Positions 8,901 through 14,964 of a DNA stretch of 40,242 nucleotides are shown here, in pieces; within the stretch, counting starts at the first letter, position 1; every line of letters begins with the position of its first letter. Source of the DNA: an uncultured Collinsella sp. GTDB lineage: Bacteria > Actinomycetota > Coriobacteriia > Coriobacteriales > Coriobacteriaceae. The notes under the pieces were generated by a model. That model saw only the letters and a list, made by a program, of their open reading frames with translations. It did no database searches and was not told the origin of the DNA. The DNA lies in contig CAAESW010000060.1 of the NCBI GenBank assembly GCA_900758845.1, positions 1-40,242 on the forward strand, read 5' to 3'. A program made the translations under genes and the position numbers.

Positions 8901-10781
8901 ATCGGACATAAAGGTGCCGCCTTGGACGATCACCTGGCTGCCGATCTCCTTGGGATCGCGCAGCTTAATAACCTTGAACAGGGCGTTCTTGATGACGGAA
9001 TAGGACAGGCCGGCCGCGATGTCGCCCACCGTGGCGCCTTCCTTTTGCGCCTGCTTAACGCGCGAGTTCATAAAGACCGTGCAGCGACTTCCCAGGTCGA
9101 CCGGAGCCTTGGCACGGATGGCAGCGTTGGCGAACGCGCGCACGTCCATGTTCATAGAGACGGCGAAACTCTCGATAAAGCTACCGCAACCCGACGAGCA
9201 AGCCTCGTTGAGCATGATGTGCTCGATGACGCCGTCCTTGACGCGCAGGCACTTCATGTCCTGGCCGCCAATGTCCAGAATGAACTCGACGCCGGGCAGG
9301 AACGCCTTGGCGCCGCGCAGGTGCGCGACGGTCTCGATCTCGCCGGAATCGGCCTTGAGGGCCTCGATGAGCAGCGCCTCGCCGTAGCCCGTGGTGGTCA
9401 CGTGGCCGATGGTGCAGCCGGCGGGGATGTGGTTGTAGAAATCGGCCATGATGACCTTGGCCGTGCCCAGGATGTCGCCGTTGTTGTTGCCGTACCAGGT
9501 GTGCAGCAGCTGACCGTCCTCGCCCACGAGCGCGGCCTTCATGGTGGTGGAGCCGGCGTCGATGCCGATGAACACGCGGCCGGTGTAGCCGTCGAGCTTG
9601 CCCTTGGGAACGACTTCCTGGTCGTGGCGGGTCTTGAACTCGGCAAAGTCCTCGTCGGTGGCAAAGAGCGGGTCCAGACGCTCGACCTCGGCACCCTGCG
9701 TGTCACCCAGGGCATCGATGGCCTCGATGAGCTGCGGGAACGTGCTGAGCTTGTTGGACTCGTGCGCCATGGCGGCGCCGCTCGCCACAAACAGGTGGGC
9801 GTTTTGGGGCACAATGCGGTGCTCCTCGTCCAGGTTAAGCGTGAGGTAGAAGCGGTGGCGCAGCTCGGAGAGATACTGCAGCGGGCCGCCCAGGAAGGCG
9901 ACGTTGCCGCGGATGGGACGGCCGCACGCCAGGCCCGAGATGGTCTGGGTCACGACAGCCTGAAAGATGGAGGCGGCCACGTCCTCGGGGCGGGCGCCCT
10001 CGTTGAGCAGCGGCTGGACGTCGGTCTTGGCAAAAACGCCGCAGCGGCTGGCAATGGGATAGATGGTGGTGGCGTTGGCCGCGAGCTTGTTGAGGCCACT
10101 GGCATCGGTGTGCAGCAGGGTTGCCATCTGGTCGATGAACGCGCCAGTGCCGCCGGCGCAGGTGCCGTTCATGCGCTGCTCGATGCCGTTGTCGAAGTAG
10201 ATGATCTTGGCGTCCTCGCCGCCCAGCTCGATGGCGACATCGGTGGCCGGGATGAGGGTCTCGACGGCGCGCTTGCTGGCGATGACCTCCTGGACAAACT
10301 CCAGGTCGAGCCACTGGGACAGCAGCAGGCCGCCCGAACCGGTGATGGCGCAGGTCATTTGGGCAGCCGGCAGCACGGTCGCAGCGCCCTCGAACAGGTC
10401 GCGGGCGCAGGCACGGACGTCGGTGTGGTGGCGCTGGTACTTGGCGTAGACGATCTGGTTATCGTCGTTGAGCACGGCGAGCTTAACGGTGGTGGAGCCC
10501 ACGTCAATGCCCAGGTGCAGGTTGCCACGAGCGTTCTCGGGGTTGAAGATTGCACCTTCGGGGGCGTGGGCGGCGGTGACGGTTACGGACTCGGCAACGT
10601 TGGGCGTGGCTGCGTCGGCAGCGAGCGTCTCCCCTGCCGCATTCTTAGCCTCGGCAACTGCCTCAGCGACTTTCTCGGCAGCAGCGGCCGCAGCCTTCTG
10701 CGCGGCATCCGCCACGGCGGGCGCGGCCTCGCGTGCGGCAGCGACCAAACGGTCTTTAATGCCCTCGACGAGTTTGCTCAT
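5991..10781 (-). CDS. Fused 2-hydroxyacyl-CoA dehydratase activase / CoA-substrate enzyme activase family protein
   Basis: A 1596-residue cytosolic protein. Two ASKHA-type ATPase domains of the BadF/BadG/BcrA/HgdC family lie in tandem. The first starts at about residue 90 ('LGIDVGSTTVK') with 'NGTCAGGTGAFID', the second at about 404 ('IGIDAGSTTMK') with 'NEACSSGCGSFIE'. In known activases the Cys of such motifs holds a bridging [4Fe-4S] cluster. A Cys pair 'CGRCSNNC' follows near residue 690. A long DUF2229/HgdB-like C-terminal half carries further conserved Cys, such as 'NCYNCPIVMSYP' near 845 and a C-terminal 'CVSCG'. Homologues couple ATP hydrolysis to one-electron reduction of radical dehydratases; the partner here is unknown. 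Residues 1-60 are an Ala/Lys/Glu-rich helix that is not typical of activases. The gene lies 11 bases after a TetR gene and is probably controlled by it. Confidence 0.9.
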   Translation of the reverse strand: MSKLVEGIKDRLVAAAREAAPAVADAAQKAAAAAAEKVAEAVAEAKNAAGETLAADAATPNVAESVTVTAAHAPEGAIFNPENARGNLHLGIDVGSTTVKLAVLNDDNQIVYAKYQRHHTDVRACARDLFEGAATVLPAAQMTCAITGSGGLLLSQWLDLEFVQEVIASKRAVETLIPATDVAIELGGEDAKIIYFDNGIEQRMNGTCAGGTGAFIDQMATLLHTDASGLNKLAANATTIYPIASRCGVFAKTDVQPLLNEGARPEDVAASIFQAVVTQTISGLACGRPIRGNVAFLGGPLQYLSELRHRFYLTLNLDEEHRIVPQNAHLFVASGAAMAHESNKLSTFPQLIEAIDALGDTQGAEVERLDPLFATDEDFAEFKTRHDQEVVPKGKLDGYTGRVFIGIDAGSTTMKAALVGEDGQLLHTWYGNNNGDILGTAKVIMADFYNHIPAGCTIGHVTTTGYGEALLIEALKADSGEIETVAHLRGAKAFLPGVEFILDIGGQDMKCLRVKDGVIEHIMLNEACSSGCGSFIESFAVSMNMDVRAFANAAIRAKAPVDLGSRCTVFMNSRVKQAQKEGATVGDIAAGLSYSVIKNALFKVIKLRDPKEIGSQVIVQGGTFMSDATLRAFEQLTGVHAVRPDIAGCMGAYGAALLARDRAGADGTSTILSAEDIAHLTVTQKHVRCGRCSNNCQLTVNDFGGGRRFITGNRCEKGAGHKKQKTEAPNLFKKKNELLFNREVLSPDEAPRGTVGIPRALNMYENYPFWHAFFTRLGFSVQLSDQSSKKTYQAGIESMPSESVCYPAKMSHGHVMNLIDRDVDFIWMPCVRWERKEDPTAGNCYNCPIVMSYPTALALNIDEIREQNIEFLYPFVPYHDKTELKRRLYQVLAVDRVADAQAGRGRVRGPKITRSEVDAAVNAAFEADARFREDIQTTGEEALKWVEDHGGHGIVLAGRPYHNDPEINHALPELISSFGFAVFTEDSLAHLVKPERPIRVVDQWMYHSRLYAVARFVTMRNDLDLIQLNSFGCGLDALTTDQVQEILEASGKIYTVLKIDEVSNLGAARIRIRSLMAALKDQEAERLADATAAGEAYEQGDAAPVAPSTDAPAFASRKYTFEAQRESASTAWPKVPFTEQMREEGYTILCPQMAPIHFDLVKEVFRGAGYNLELLPSTDHDAVEAGLRYVNNDICYPSILVTGQIMEAIESGRYDLSKTAVVISQTGGGCRATNYIALIRKALRESGHPEIPVISLSAVALGEDNPGFKITPALLKQAVYAVLFGDVMMQMLYRCRPYEATPGAANALYEEYMARARKLAPKFNRHNYTKLCREAIRAFDTMPLVGEGTKPRVGVVGEILVKFHPTANNHVVDVIEREGCEAVVPGLLDFFLYSMSNAELQKDELGSSATTRAGMQALIKLVDWMRTPVEEMLEKSRRFEAPERIGTMADKARTVLSVCNNMGEGWLLTAEMLDLIDHGAPNIICTQPFACLPNHVVGKAVIKELRRQHPESNIVAVDYDPGASEVNQLNRIKLMISVAKENMRTGKGFKLEKVAPLAMDEVTGQMRAHDGCVSCGSVDESAVASVAERLGRGIKK

Positions 10782-10792
10782 TGTCTCTCCTC

Positions 10793-11503
10793 TTAGTTGT
10801 TGGACTCGACGGTTGCGGCGGTGTCGACCGCGTCCTCGAGCTGCAGATTCAATAACTTCATGCCGTATTCCGGCACGTTGATATCGATGGGTTGGCCATA
10901 CAGGTCGCCGGGGCGCACAAAGGCGATAACCGTCATGATGCGCGCCATGGTCTCGGGCGATTCGGAAAGGTCACGCTCAAACCAGCGCTGAATCAGGCCG
11001 ACCTCGGCACTCACGACGTAGGTGACGTAGTAGTCAAAGAACGTACCCAGCGCCAGGCCCAAAATGCCCGTCTGCGCACGCGGCGCCACGGCCTCACGTG
11101 CGGTGTCGATAATCCTTTTAATGAAGGCCTGGTCGCCGCCCGGACCCAGCAGCGCACCGATTAAGTCGCGGTTGGCCGCAAGATAACGCAGCAGCTCAAC
11201 CGAACCGGGCGCCGGCTCGAGCTCGTCAATGTTACGGTAAAGATCGGGCAGCTGAGCTGCGGTGATGAGCTCAATGCGCTCACGGATCTCAGCCAACAGG
11301 CCATCCTCAATCTGGTTGATAAAGTCGGGAATATCGCGGTAGTGCGAATAAAACGTACGGCGCGTAAGACCGGCGCGCTCGGTGAGCGACGCAACGTTAA
11401 TGCGCGAAAGGTCGCCGCTTTCGGCAAGCTCGCTGGCAAGCGCCTGGCGAAGGGCACGCTGCGAGCGAAGGGACCGGCGGTCGCATTTCTCGAGCTGGGA
11501 CAA
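10793..11503 (-). CDS. TetR/AcrR family transcriptional regulator
   Basis: A 236-residue regulator. The N-terminal DNA-binding domain (about residues 10-60) contains the helix-turn-helix 'INVASLTERAGLTRRTFYSHY', split by the usual Gly-Leu turn. The remainder is a helical ligand-binding domain of the kind found with TetR_C_7. The predicted start is TTG 11503, with GGAGG four bases upstream; the next in-frame ATG is at codon 76 and would remove the HTH. It lies 11 bases upstream of the large activase gene, so the two probably form an operon. Short palindromes upstream (11526-11569) are the natural candidates for its own operator. The ligand is unknown; an acyl-CoA would suit the neighbour, which is inference. 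Confidence 0.85.
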   Translation of the reverse strand: MSQLEKCDRRSLRSQRALRQALASELAESGDLSRINVASLTERAGLTRRTFYSHYRDIPDFINQIEDGLLAEIRERIELITAAQLPDLYRNIDELEPAPGSVELLRYLAANRDLIGALLGPGGDQAFIKRIIDTAREAVAPRAQTGILGLALGTFFDYYVTYVVSAEVGLIQRWFERDLSESPETMARIMTVIAFVRPGDLYGQPIDINVPEYGMKLLNLQLEDAVDTAATVESNN

Positions 11504-11525
11504 GCGTCCTCCTTGTTACTCAACC

Positions 11526-11569
11526 TGTGCGCTATTGCACAGTGCGAGTATTATTGCACACCGTGTGCA
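11526..11569. promoter_or_regulatory. Candidate operators of the TetR regulator
   Basis: Two dyads lie 22-50 bases upstream of the TetR start. TGCACAC-C-GTGTGCA (11555-11569) is a perfect 15-base palindrome. TGTGC-N6-GCACA (11526-11541) shares the TTGCACA half-site, which is repeated 19 bases apart. The size and position suit an autoregulatory TetR operator. Confidence 0.5.
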
Positions 11570-11592
11570 TCAACACGTAAAGGCAATATTTT

Positions 11593-11627
11593 GGATGTGA
11601 CGAAGGGACAGTCCCTTTGTCACATCC
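11593..11627. repeat. REP-like palindrome, type A, copy 1
   Basis: Sixteen-base arms (11593-11608 and 11612-11627) that differ at one position, giving a G-U pair in RNA, enclose a 3-base loop. The core is GAAGGGACAGTCCCTTTGTCAC. It matches the copy at 12031-12057. The pair brackets the candidate type I toxin-antitoxin locus. Confidence 0.75.
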
Positions 11628-11681
11628 AGCGACCGCCTAGGTTGTGCCGGTTGTGCCAGGCTTTTAGAGCGGCATTACCGA

Positions 11682-11710
11682 TTGTCCAAAATGTCATTCG
11701 TGGGTAGAAT
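11682..11710 (+). promoter_or_regulatory. Promoter of the candidate antisense RNA
   Basis: TTGTCC (11682-11687) and TAGAAT (11705-11710) are 17 bases apart, a good sigma-70-type arrangement. There is no open reading frame just downstream on this strand. Transcription would start near 11717. Confidence 0.6.
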
Positions 11711-11716
11711 AGTGTC

Positions 11717-11799
11717 GACGGCAGCCCAAGTTCTGGAAAGCTGGGCAGCGCCGTTGTTTGCATTAGGGGGTCAACGCCTTAGCGGCGGCGACCCCTTCT
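11717..11799 (+). ncRNA. Candidate antisense RNA antitoxin
   Basis: A predicted transcript of about 80 bases with two hairpins. The first (11716-11756) pairs CGACGGC with GCCGTTG and, inside, GCCCA with TGGGC. The second (11767-11795) pairs GGGGTC with GACCCC and CGCC with GGCG around a 5-base loop, followed by TTCTGTT, and could end transcription. The second hairpin overlaps the stop codon and last codons of the - strand peptide gene at 11779-11904, so the RNA would be complementary to the 3' part of that mRNA. Convergent genes with such an overlap are the layout of Fst/RNAII- and TxpA/RatA-type systems. No family is recognised; the call is inferred from architecture. Confidence 0.45.
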
Positions 11800-11904
11800 G
11801 TTGCGCTTCGAACGCTGCTTGAGTGCCTCGGAAAGGCCGACAAGCGCCGTGAAGAACGAGACCAAAGCGGTCAGAAGTCTCACGAAATCAATCAAATCGG
11901 TCAT
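11779..11904 (-). CDS. Small hydrophobic peptide with basic tail, candidate type I toxin
   Basis: A 41-residue peptide. Residues 4-28 form one hydrophobic, membrane-compatible helix ('LIDFVRLLTALVSFFTALVG' and on to 'LSEAL'). The tail from residue 29 is strongly basic (KQRSKRNRRGRRR). ATG 11904 is preceded by GGAGG with an 8-base spacer; an ATG six bases earlier is too close to that site. The Shine-Dalgarno sequence is inside a small hairpin (11911-11926, CACCT/AGGTG), so translation may be restrained. Size, topology and sequestered ribosome binding site match type I toxins such as Fst and TxpA, though I see no direct sequence match. The 3' end overlaps a convergent transcript. It could instead be a small regulatory membrane protein. 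Confidence 0.6.
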   Translation of the reverse strand: MTDLIDFVRLLTALVSFFTALVGLSEALKQRSKRNRRGRRR

Positions 11905-11910
11905 GGGCAT

Positions 11911-11926
11911 CACCTCCCATCAGGTG
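11911..11926 (-). promoter_or_regulatory. Hairpin sequestering the peptide gene's ribosome binding site
   Basis: CACCT (11911-11915) and AGGTG (11922-11926) pair around 6 bases. The GGAGG used by the 41-residue peptide gene falls within the arm and loop in the - strand mRNA. Confidence 0.45.
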
Positions 11927-11968
11927 GAGGGCGCTGCCCGGCACATGGAACTGCCGTCAACGATACCG

Positions 11969-12011
11969 ATTCTACCAGAGCCTAGTTATATATACGAATA
12001 TATGTTCGTAT
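11969..12011 (-). promoter_or_regulatory. Promoter and dyad upstream of the small peptide gene
   Basis: On the - strand, TGGTAGAAT gives an extended -10 (TAGAAT complement at 11969-11974). TTCGTA (complement at 11993-11998) is a weak -35 with an 18-base spacer. A 7-base inverted repeat ATACGAA/TTCGTAT (11992-11998 and 12005-12011, 6-base spacer) covers the -35 and could be a repressor site. The transcript would have a leader of nearly 60 bases. Confidence 0.45.
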
Positions 12012-12030
12012 TCCAAGAACACAGGCCCCC

Positions 12031-12057
12031 GCGACAAAGGGGCTGTCCCTTTGTCAC
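12031..12057. repeat. REP-like palindrome, type A, copy 2
   Basis: Twelve-base arms (12031-12042 and 12046-12057; one mismatch, one G-T pair) with the same core as 11593-11627 (ACAAAGGG...TCCCTTTGTCAC). It begins just past the stop codon of the HAD phosphatase gene on the - strand and could stabilise or end that transcript. Confidence 0.7.
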
Positions 12058-12058
12058 A

Positions 12059-12922
12059 TTATTCGATGACGGTGCGGGAGTTTTGCTTGCGCATGGTGGC
12101 GAGCATGTGTTTGGGAACGGCGTGGGCCATGCAGCTACCGATAGTCGCGCTTGCGGCGGCCTTGGCCGCGTCACTGCCGTTTTTGGTCGCGTAGCTGTGG
12201 CGGAAGCGTTTGAGCATGGCAATGTCGTTGCCGCCGTCGCCGTAGACCGCGACCTCGTCCTCGGCAATGCCGTAGTAGCCCGCCAGCCAGGCCACGCTCT
12301 CGCCCTTGTTGCATGCCACATCCGTGATCTCAAACATCACCGGGTCAAACGGCGCGTTGACCACGCGGTCCGAGCGCTCGGCCAAATACGCCTTAAGGTC
12401 GCGCTCCAGCTCGGGCGAGATCACACGGCAGTTGATCTTGCACACATCGTGGCGCAGAATGTCACCGATCGACTGGTCGAAATACTGTTCCTCGTGATAC
12501 CCGCCACGTGCACGCATGCCGCGCATCACGATGCGCTTGATAGGACTGTCCTTTTTAAAGCCCGCCTGATGCATCTCGAACGAGCCGCTCGAGAACATGC
12601 CATCGGGCGTGGAGCAATCAAAGCAAATGTCCGGGAACTCCTTGAGCAGCTCCTCGGTGATCTGCGGATCGATGGTCCAGGTCTTGAGCACCTCGCCATG
12701 ACTGTCGCGCACAATGGAGCCGTTAGAGCAGCAGGCATCGAGCGCCAGCCCCGTAAAGCCATGTTCGCCGATCGGCAACGTCGAGCGCCCGGTCGCAGGA
12801 ACCACATGCAGGCCAGCCTCGGTCAGCTCGCGAATGGCACGGCGGATGGTCCCATCTGCCTCGTGCAGGGCGTTCAGCAGTGTTCCGTCTAAGTCACTCG
12901 CAAACATCTTGATCATGGGCAT
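12059..12922 (-). CDS. Cof-type HAD-superfamily hydrolase
   Basis: A 287-residue cytosolic phosphatase of the HAD IIB (Cof/YidA) group, acting on sugar phosphates or similar small phosphorylated compounds. HAD motif I 'DLDGTLL' is at about residues 10-16. Motif II is the Thr in 'VVPATGRS'. The Lys of motif III is in 'CNKGESVAWL', and motif IV is 'YGDGGNDIAML'. A large type IIB cap lies between (about residues 85-195). ATG 12922 follows AAGGAGAGG; a second ATG two codons on is equally possible. The gene ends directly at a REP-like palindrome. The substrate cannot be told from sequence. Confidence 0.88.
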   Translation of the reverse strand: MPMIKMFASDLDGTLLNALHEADGTIRRAIRELTEAGLHVVPATGRSTLPIGEHGFTGLALDACCSNGSIVRDSHGEVLKTWTIDPQITEELLKEFPDICFDCSTPDGMFSSGSFEMHQAGFKKDSPIKRIVMRGMRARGGYHEEQYFDQSIGDILRHDVCKINCRVISPELERDLKAYLAERSDRVVNAPFDPVMFEITDVACNKGESVAWLAGYYGIAEDEVAVYGDGGNDIAMLKRFRHSYATKNGSDAAKAAASATIGSCMAHAVPKHMLATMRKQNSRTVIE

Positions 12923-12957
12923 GCCTCTCCTTCGTCTGCACGATATTGTAGACGAGA

Positions 12958-12987
12958 ACGGGCGCGCCCCAAGAGAGGCACGCCCGT
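12958..12987 (-). terminator. Terminator after glnB
   Basis: Eleven-base arms (12958-12968 and 12977-12987, one G-T pair) around an 8-base loop, 16 bases past the glnB stop. The following - strand bases TTCTCGT make only a weak T tract. Confidence 0.55.
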
Positions 12988-13003
12988 CAGTCGAAAGATT
13001 GTC

Positions 13004-13342
13004 CTACACCGCAGAAGGGCCGTGTTCGCCAGTACGGATGCGGATAACTTCTTCGACCGGCTCGACCCAAATCTTGCCGTCTCCGACGGCGCCGGTGCGG
13101 GCGGCGCTGCAGATGATGTCGACAATGCCGTCGACGTGCTCGTCGGCGCAAATGAGCGTGAACTGCACCTTAGGAATCGTGTTGACAAGCAACTCGTTGC
13201 CGCGCACGTATTCCTTCCAGCCATGCTGTGCGCCGCAGCCCTGCACCTGGTTAATAGTCATGCCACGAACATCGGCAGCAAACAGCGCGTCTTTAAGAAC
13301 CTCAAGCTTTTCCTGGCGCACGATAGCCGTGATCTTTTTCAT
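13004..13342 (-). CDS. glnB: Nitrogen regulatory protein PII
   Basis: A 112-residue PII signal protein, trimeric in known cases, which senses ATP/ADP and 2-oxoglutarate and controls partners such as the ammonium channel. It begins with the typical 'MKKITAIVRQEKLEVLKDAL'. The T-loop is about residues 37-55 ('GAQHGWKEYVRGNELLVN'), and the Walker-like 'GAVGDGKIWVEPVEEVIRIR' B/C-loop is near residues 84-103. Position 51, a uridylylated Tyr in enteric GlnB, is Leu here, and position 49, a phosphorylated Ser in cyanobacteria, is Asn. These classical modifications therefore seem unlikely. It follows amt on the same strand, the usual arrangement, so it may be called glnK by context. The start at ATG 13342 has GAGAGGAATTC upstream. 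Confidence 0.93.
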   Translation of the reverse strand: MKKITAIVRQEKLEVLKDALFAADVRGMTINQVQGCGAQHGWKEYVRGNELLVNTIPKVQFTLICADEHVDGIVDIICSAARTGAVGDGKIWVEPVEEVIRIRTGEHGPSAV

Positions 13343-13385
13343 AATGAATTCCTCTCAATAATCAACGTATCCCTTTACATGAGAC

Positions 13386-13489
13386 GCGGGTTTCCCAGGT
13401 GCCGCAGATTGGGTTGAAAGAGGAGCGCCGCGTACTTTTGTACGCAAGCGACGGTTTGAAACCCAAGGTGCGGTGCCTGGGGAAGCCGC
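13386..13489. repeat. Long imperfect palindrome between amt and glnB
   Basis: About 104 bases are nearly self-complementary around a GCGTAC-TTTT-GTACGC centre (13430-13445). The outer parts pair GCGG...CCCAGG...CCGCA...TTGGGTT with the complementary sequence on the right, with scattered mismatches. The right edge touches the amt stop codon at 13489. In the amt-glnB mRNA it would form a long hairpin between the two genes, which could protect the amt message or reduce read-through into glnB. Confidence 0.75.
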
Positions 13490-14766
13490 TAGTCAAGTCC
13501 CGAGAAGGAGGGATATGCGCTCTCGCCGTGCTGACTCGCATCCAGGCCCAGCGCCTCGTCGGCCTCGTCCACGCGCAGGCTGCCGTGGAACAGCGCCTTG
13601 ACCACCGTGGCGATCACCAAGTCGAGCACCAGCACAATAGCAACCGTCACCACAATGCCCAAGATCTGCGAGATGAGCAGCGACACGTCACCCGTGTAGA
13701 ACAGGCCACCTTTACCGGTCCACGAGAGCTCCGGCACGCAGAACAGCCCCGTGAGCACGCCGCCCAGGATGCCGCCGATGCCGTGGCAGCCAAACGCGTC
13801 GAGCGCATCGTCGTAGCCAAATTTGGTCTTAAGATGGCTGATGGCCAGGTAGCAGACGGGAGATACGATCAGGCCCATGACCAGCGCCGCCCACGGCTCG
13901 ACAAAGCCCGCGCCCGGCGTGACCACCACAAGGCCCGCAACCAGACCGGTGCTGGCGCCCACCAGCGTGGGTCGACCGATGTGCACGCGCTCGACGGCAA
14001 GCCACGAGACCATGCCCGCCGCGCTGGCCGTCACGGTATTGAGGATGGCAAGTGCCGCCACGGCGTCGGCCTTGAACTCGCTGCCGCCGTTAAAGCCAAA
14101 CCAGCCAAACCAAAGCAGGCCGGCTCCCAGCGCCACAAACGGCACGTTATGCGGACGGTAGCTCACCATGCCAAAGCCGCGACGACGGCCGAGCATTAAG
14201 CAGAGAATCAGGCCCGTAAGACCAGACGAAATGTGCACCACGTCGCCGCCGGCAAAGTCGAGCGCGCCGATGATATCGCCGATAAAGGAGCCCTCGCCGC
14301 CCCAAACCATGTGAGCGAGCGGCGCATAGACCACGAGCAGCCAAATGCCCTGGAAGGCCGTCGTGGCACCGAACTTAACGCGGCCGGCCAGGCTGCCCGT
14401 GACGATAGCAGCAGTGATCATGGCAAACGCCATCTGAAAGGCGATGTTGATGATCTGAGGGTAGACGACACCGTCCGCAGCATTGCCCTCGGCCGCCTGC
14501 AGCACCTGGTTGAGCACCGGCAGGCACAGCAGCTGGTCAAGGCCTCCAATAAACGGACTCGAGCCGTCGCCGCCATAGGCCAGAGACCAGCCGGCAACAA
14601 TCCACAGCACACCAACCAGACCAATGGCGCCAAAGCACATGAGCATGGTGTTGATGACATTTTTGCGCCTGGACAGGCCGCCATAGAAAAACGCCAGACC
14701 CGGTGTCATTAAAAACACGAGCATGGTGCAGATGAGCATAAACGTTGTCGATCCCGTATCGTACAT
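13489..14766 (-). CDS. amt: Ammonium transporter (Amt family)
   Basis: A 425-residue channel protein with about eleven membrane segments that conducts ammonium/ammonia into the cell. The N-terminal helix 'LMTPGLAFFYGGLSRRKNVI' is the Amt signature. 'DFAGGDVVHISSGLTGLILC' carries the first pore His, and 'DALDAFGCHGIGGILGGVLT' the second. Other typical segments are 'WFGFNGGSEF' and 'GLVVVTPGAGFVEPW'. ATG 14766 is preceded by GGGAGAG; upstream extensions of the frame lack this. It is followed on the same strand by the PII gene, and PII proteins bind and close Amt channels when nitrogen is plentiful. Confidence 0.95.
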   Translation of the reverse strand: MYDTGSTTFMLICTMLVFLMTPGLAFFYGGLSRRKNVINTMLMCFGAIGLVGVLWIVAGWSLAYGGDGSSPFIGGLDQLLCLPVLNQVLQAAEGNAADGVVYPQIINIAFQMAFAMITAAIVTGSLAGRVKFGATTAFQGIWLLVVYAPLAHMVWGGEGSFIGDIIGALDFAGGDVVHISSGLTGLILCLMLGRRRGFGMVSYRPHNVPFVALGAGLLWFGWFGFNGGSEFKADAVAALAILNTVTASAAGMVSWLAVERVHIGRPTLVGASTGLVAGLVVVTPGAGFVEPWAALVMGLIVSPVCYLAISHLKTKFGYDDALDAFGCHGIGGILGGVLTGLFCVPELSWTGKGGLFYTGDVSLLISQILGIVVTVAIVLVLDLVIATVVKALFHGSLRVDEADEALGLDASQHGESAYPSFSGLD

Positions 14767-14964
14767 TCGCTCTCCCTTGGTCGCATGAACGTTGTCGGCG
14801 CCCATAATGCGGCCGAGGGGCAACTGGTGTAGACCAGATACGGCGTTGTTAAACGCGGCGTTGTCGAATGGAAACGGCGCCGCAATCTTGGAAACGGCGC
14901 GGCAACGGACGCGAAACCAACGGGAAATACGCGAGCAAGGAAGCCGTGAGCGCGCCCGTCCCGG

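Noticed and set aside
8469..10796. A 775-codon + strand open frame opposite the activase gene
   Set aside because: It mirrors third-position GC of the real - strand gene, has low-complexity composition and no domain. The same applies to 589-1980 (-), 6672-8453 (+), 13399-14199 (+), 17416-18324 (-), 31695-32660 (+) and similar antisense frames.
12031..12057. Ordinary terminator of the HAD phosphatase gene
   Set aside because: The hairpin is not followed by a T tract on the - strand and has a second close copy at 11593-11627, so it is listed as a repeat. A side role in ending transcripts is still possible.
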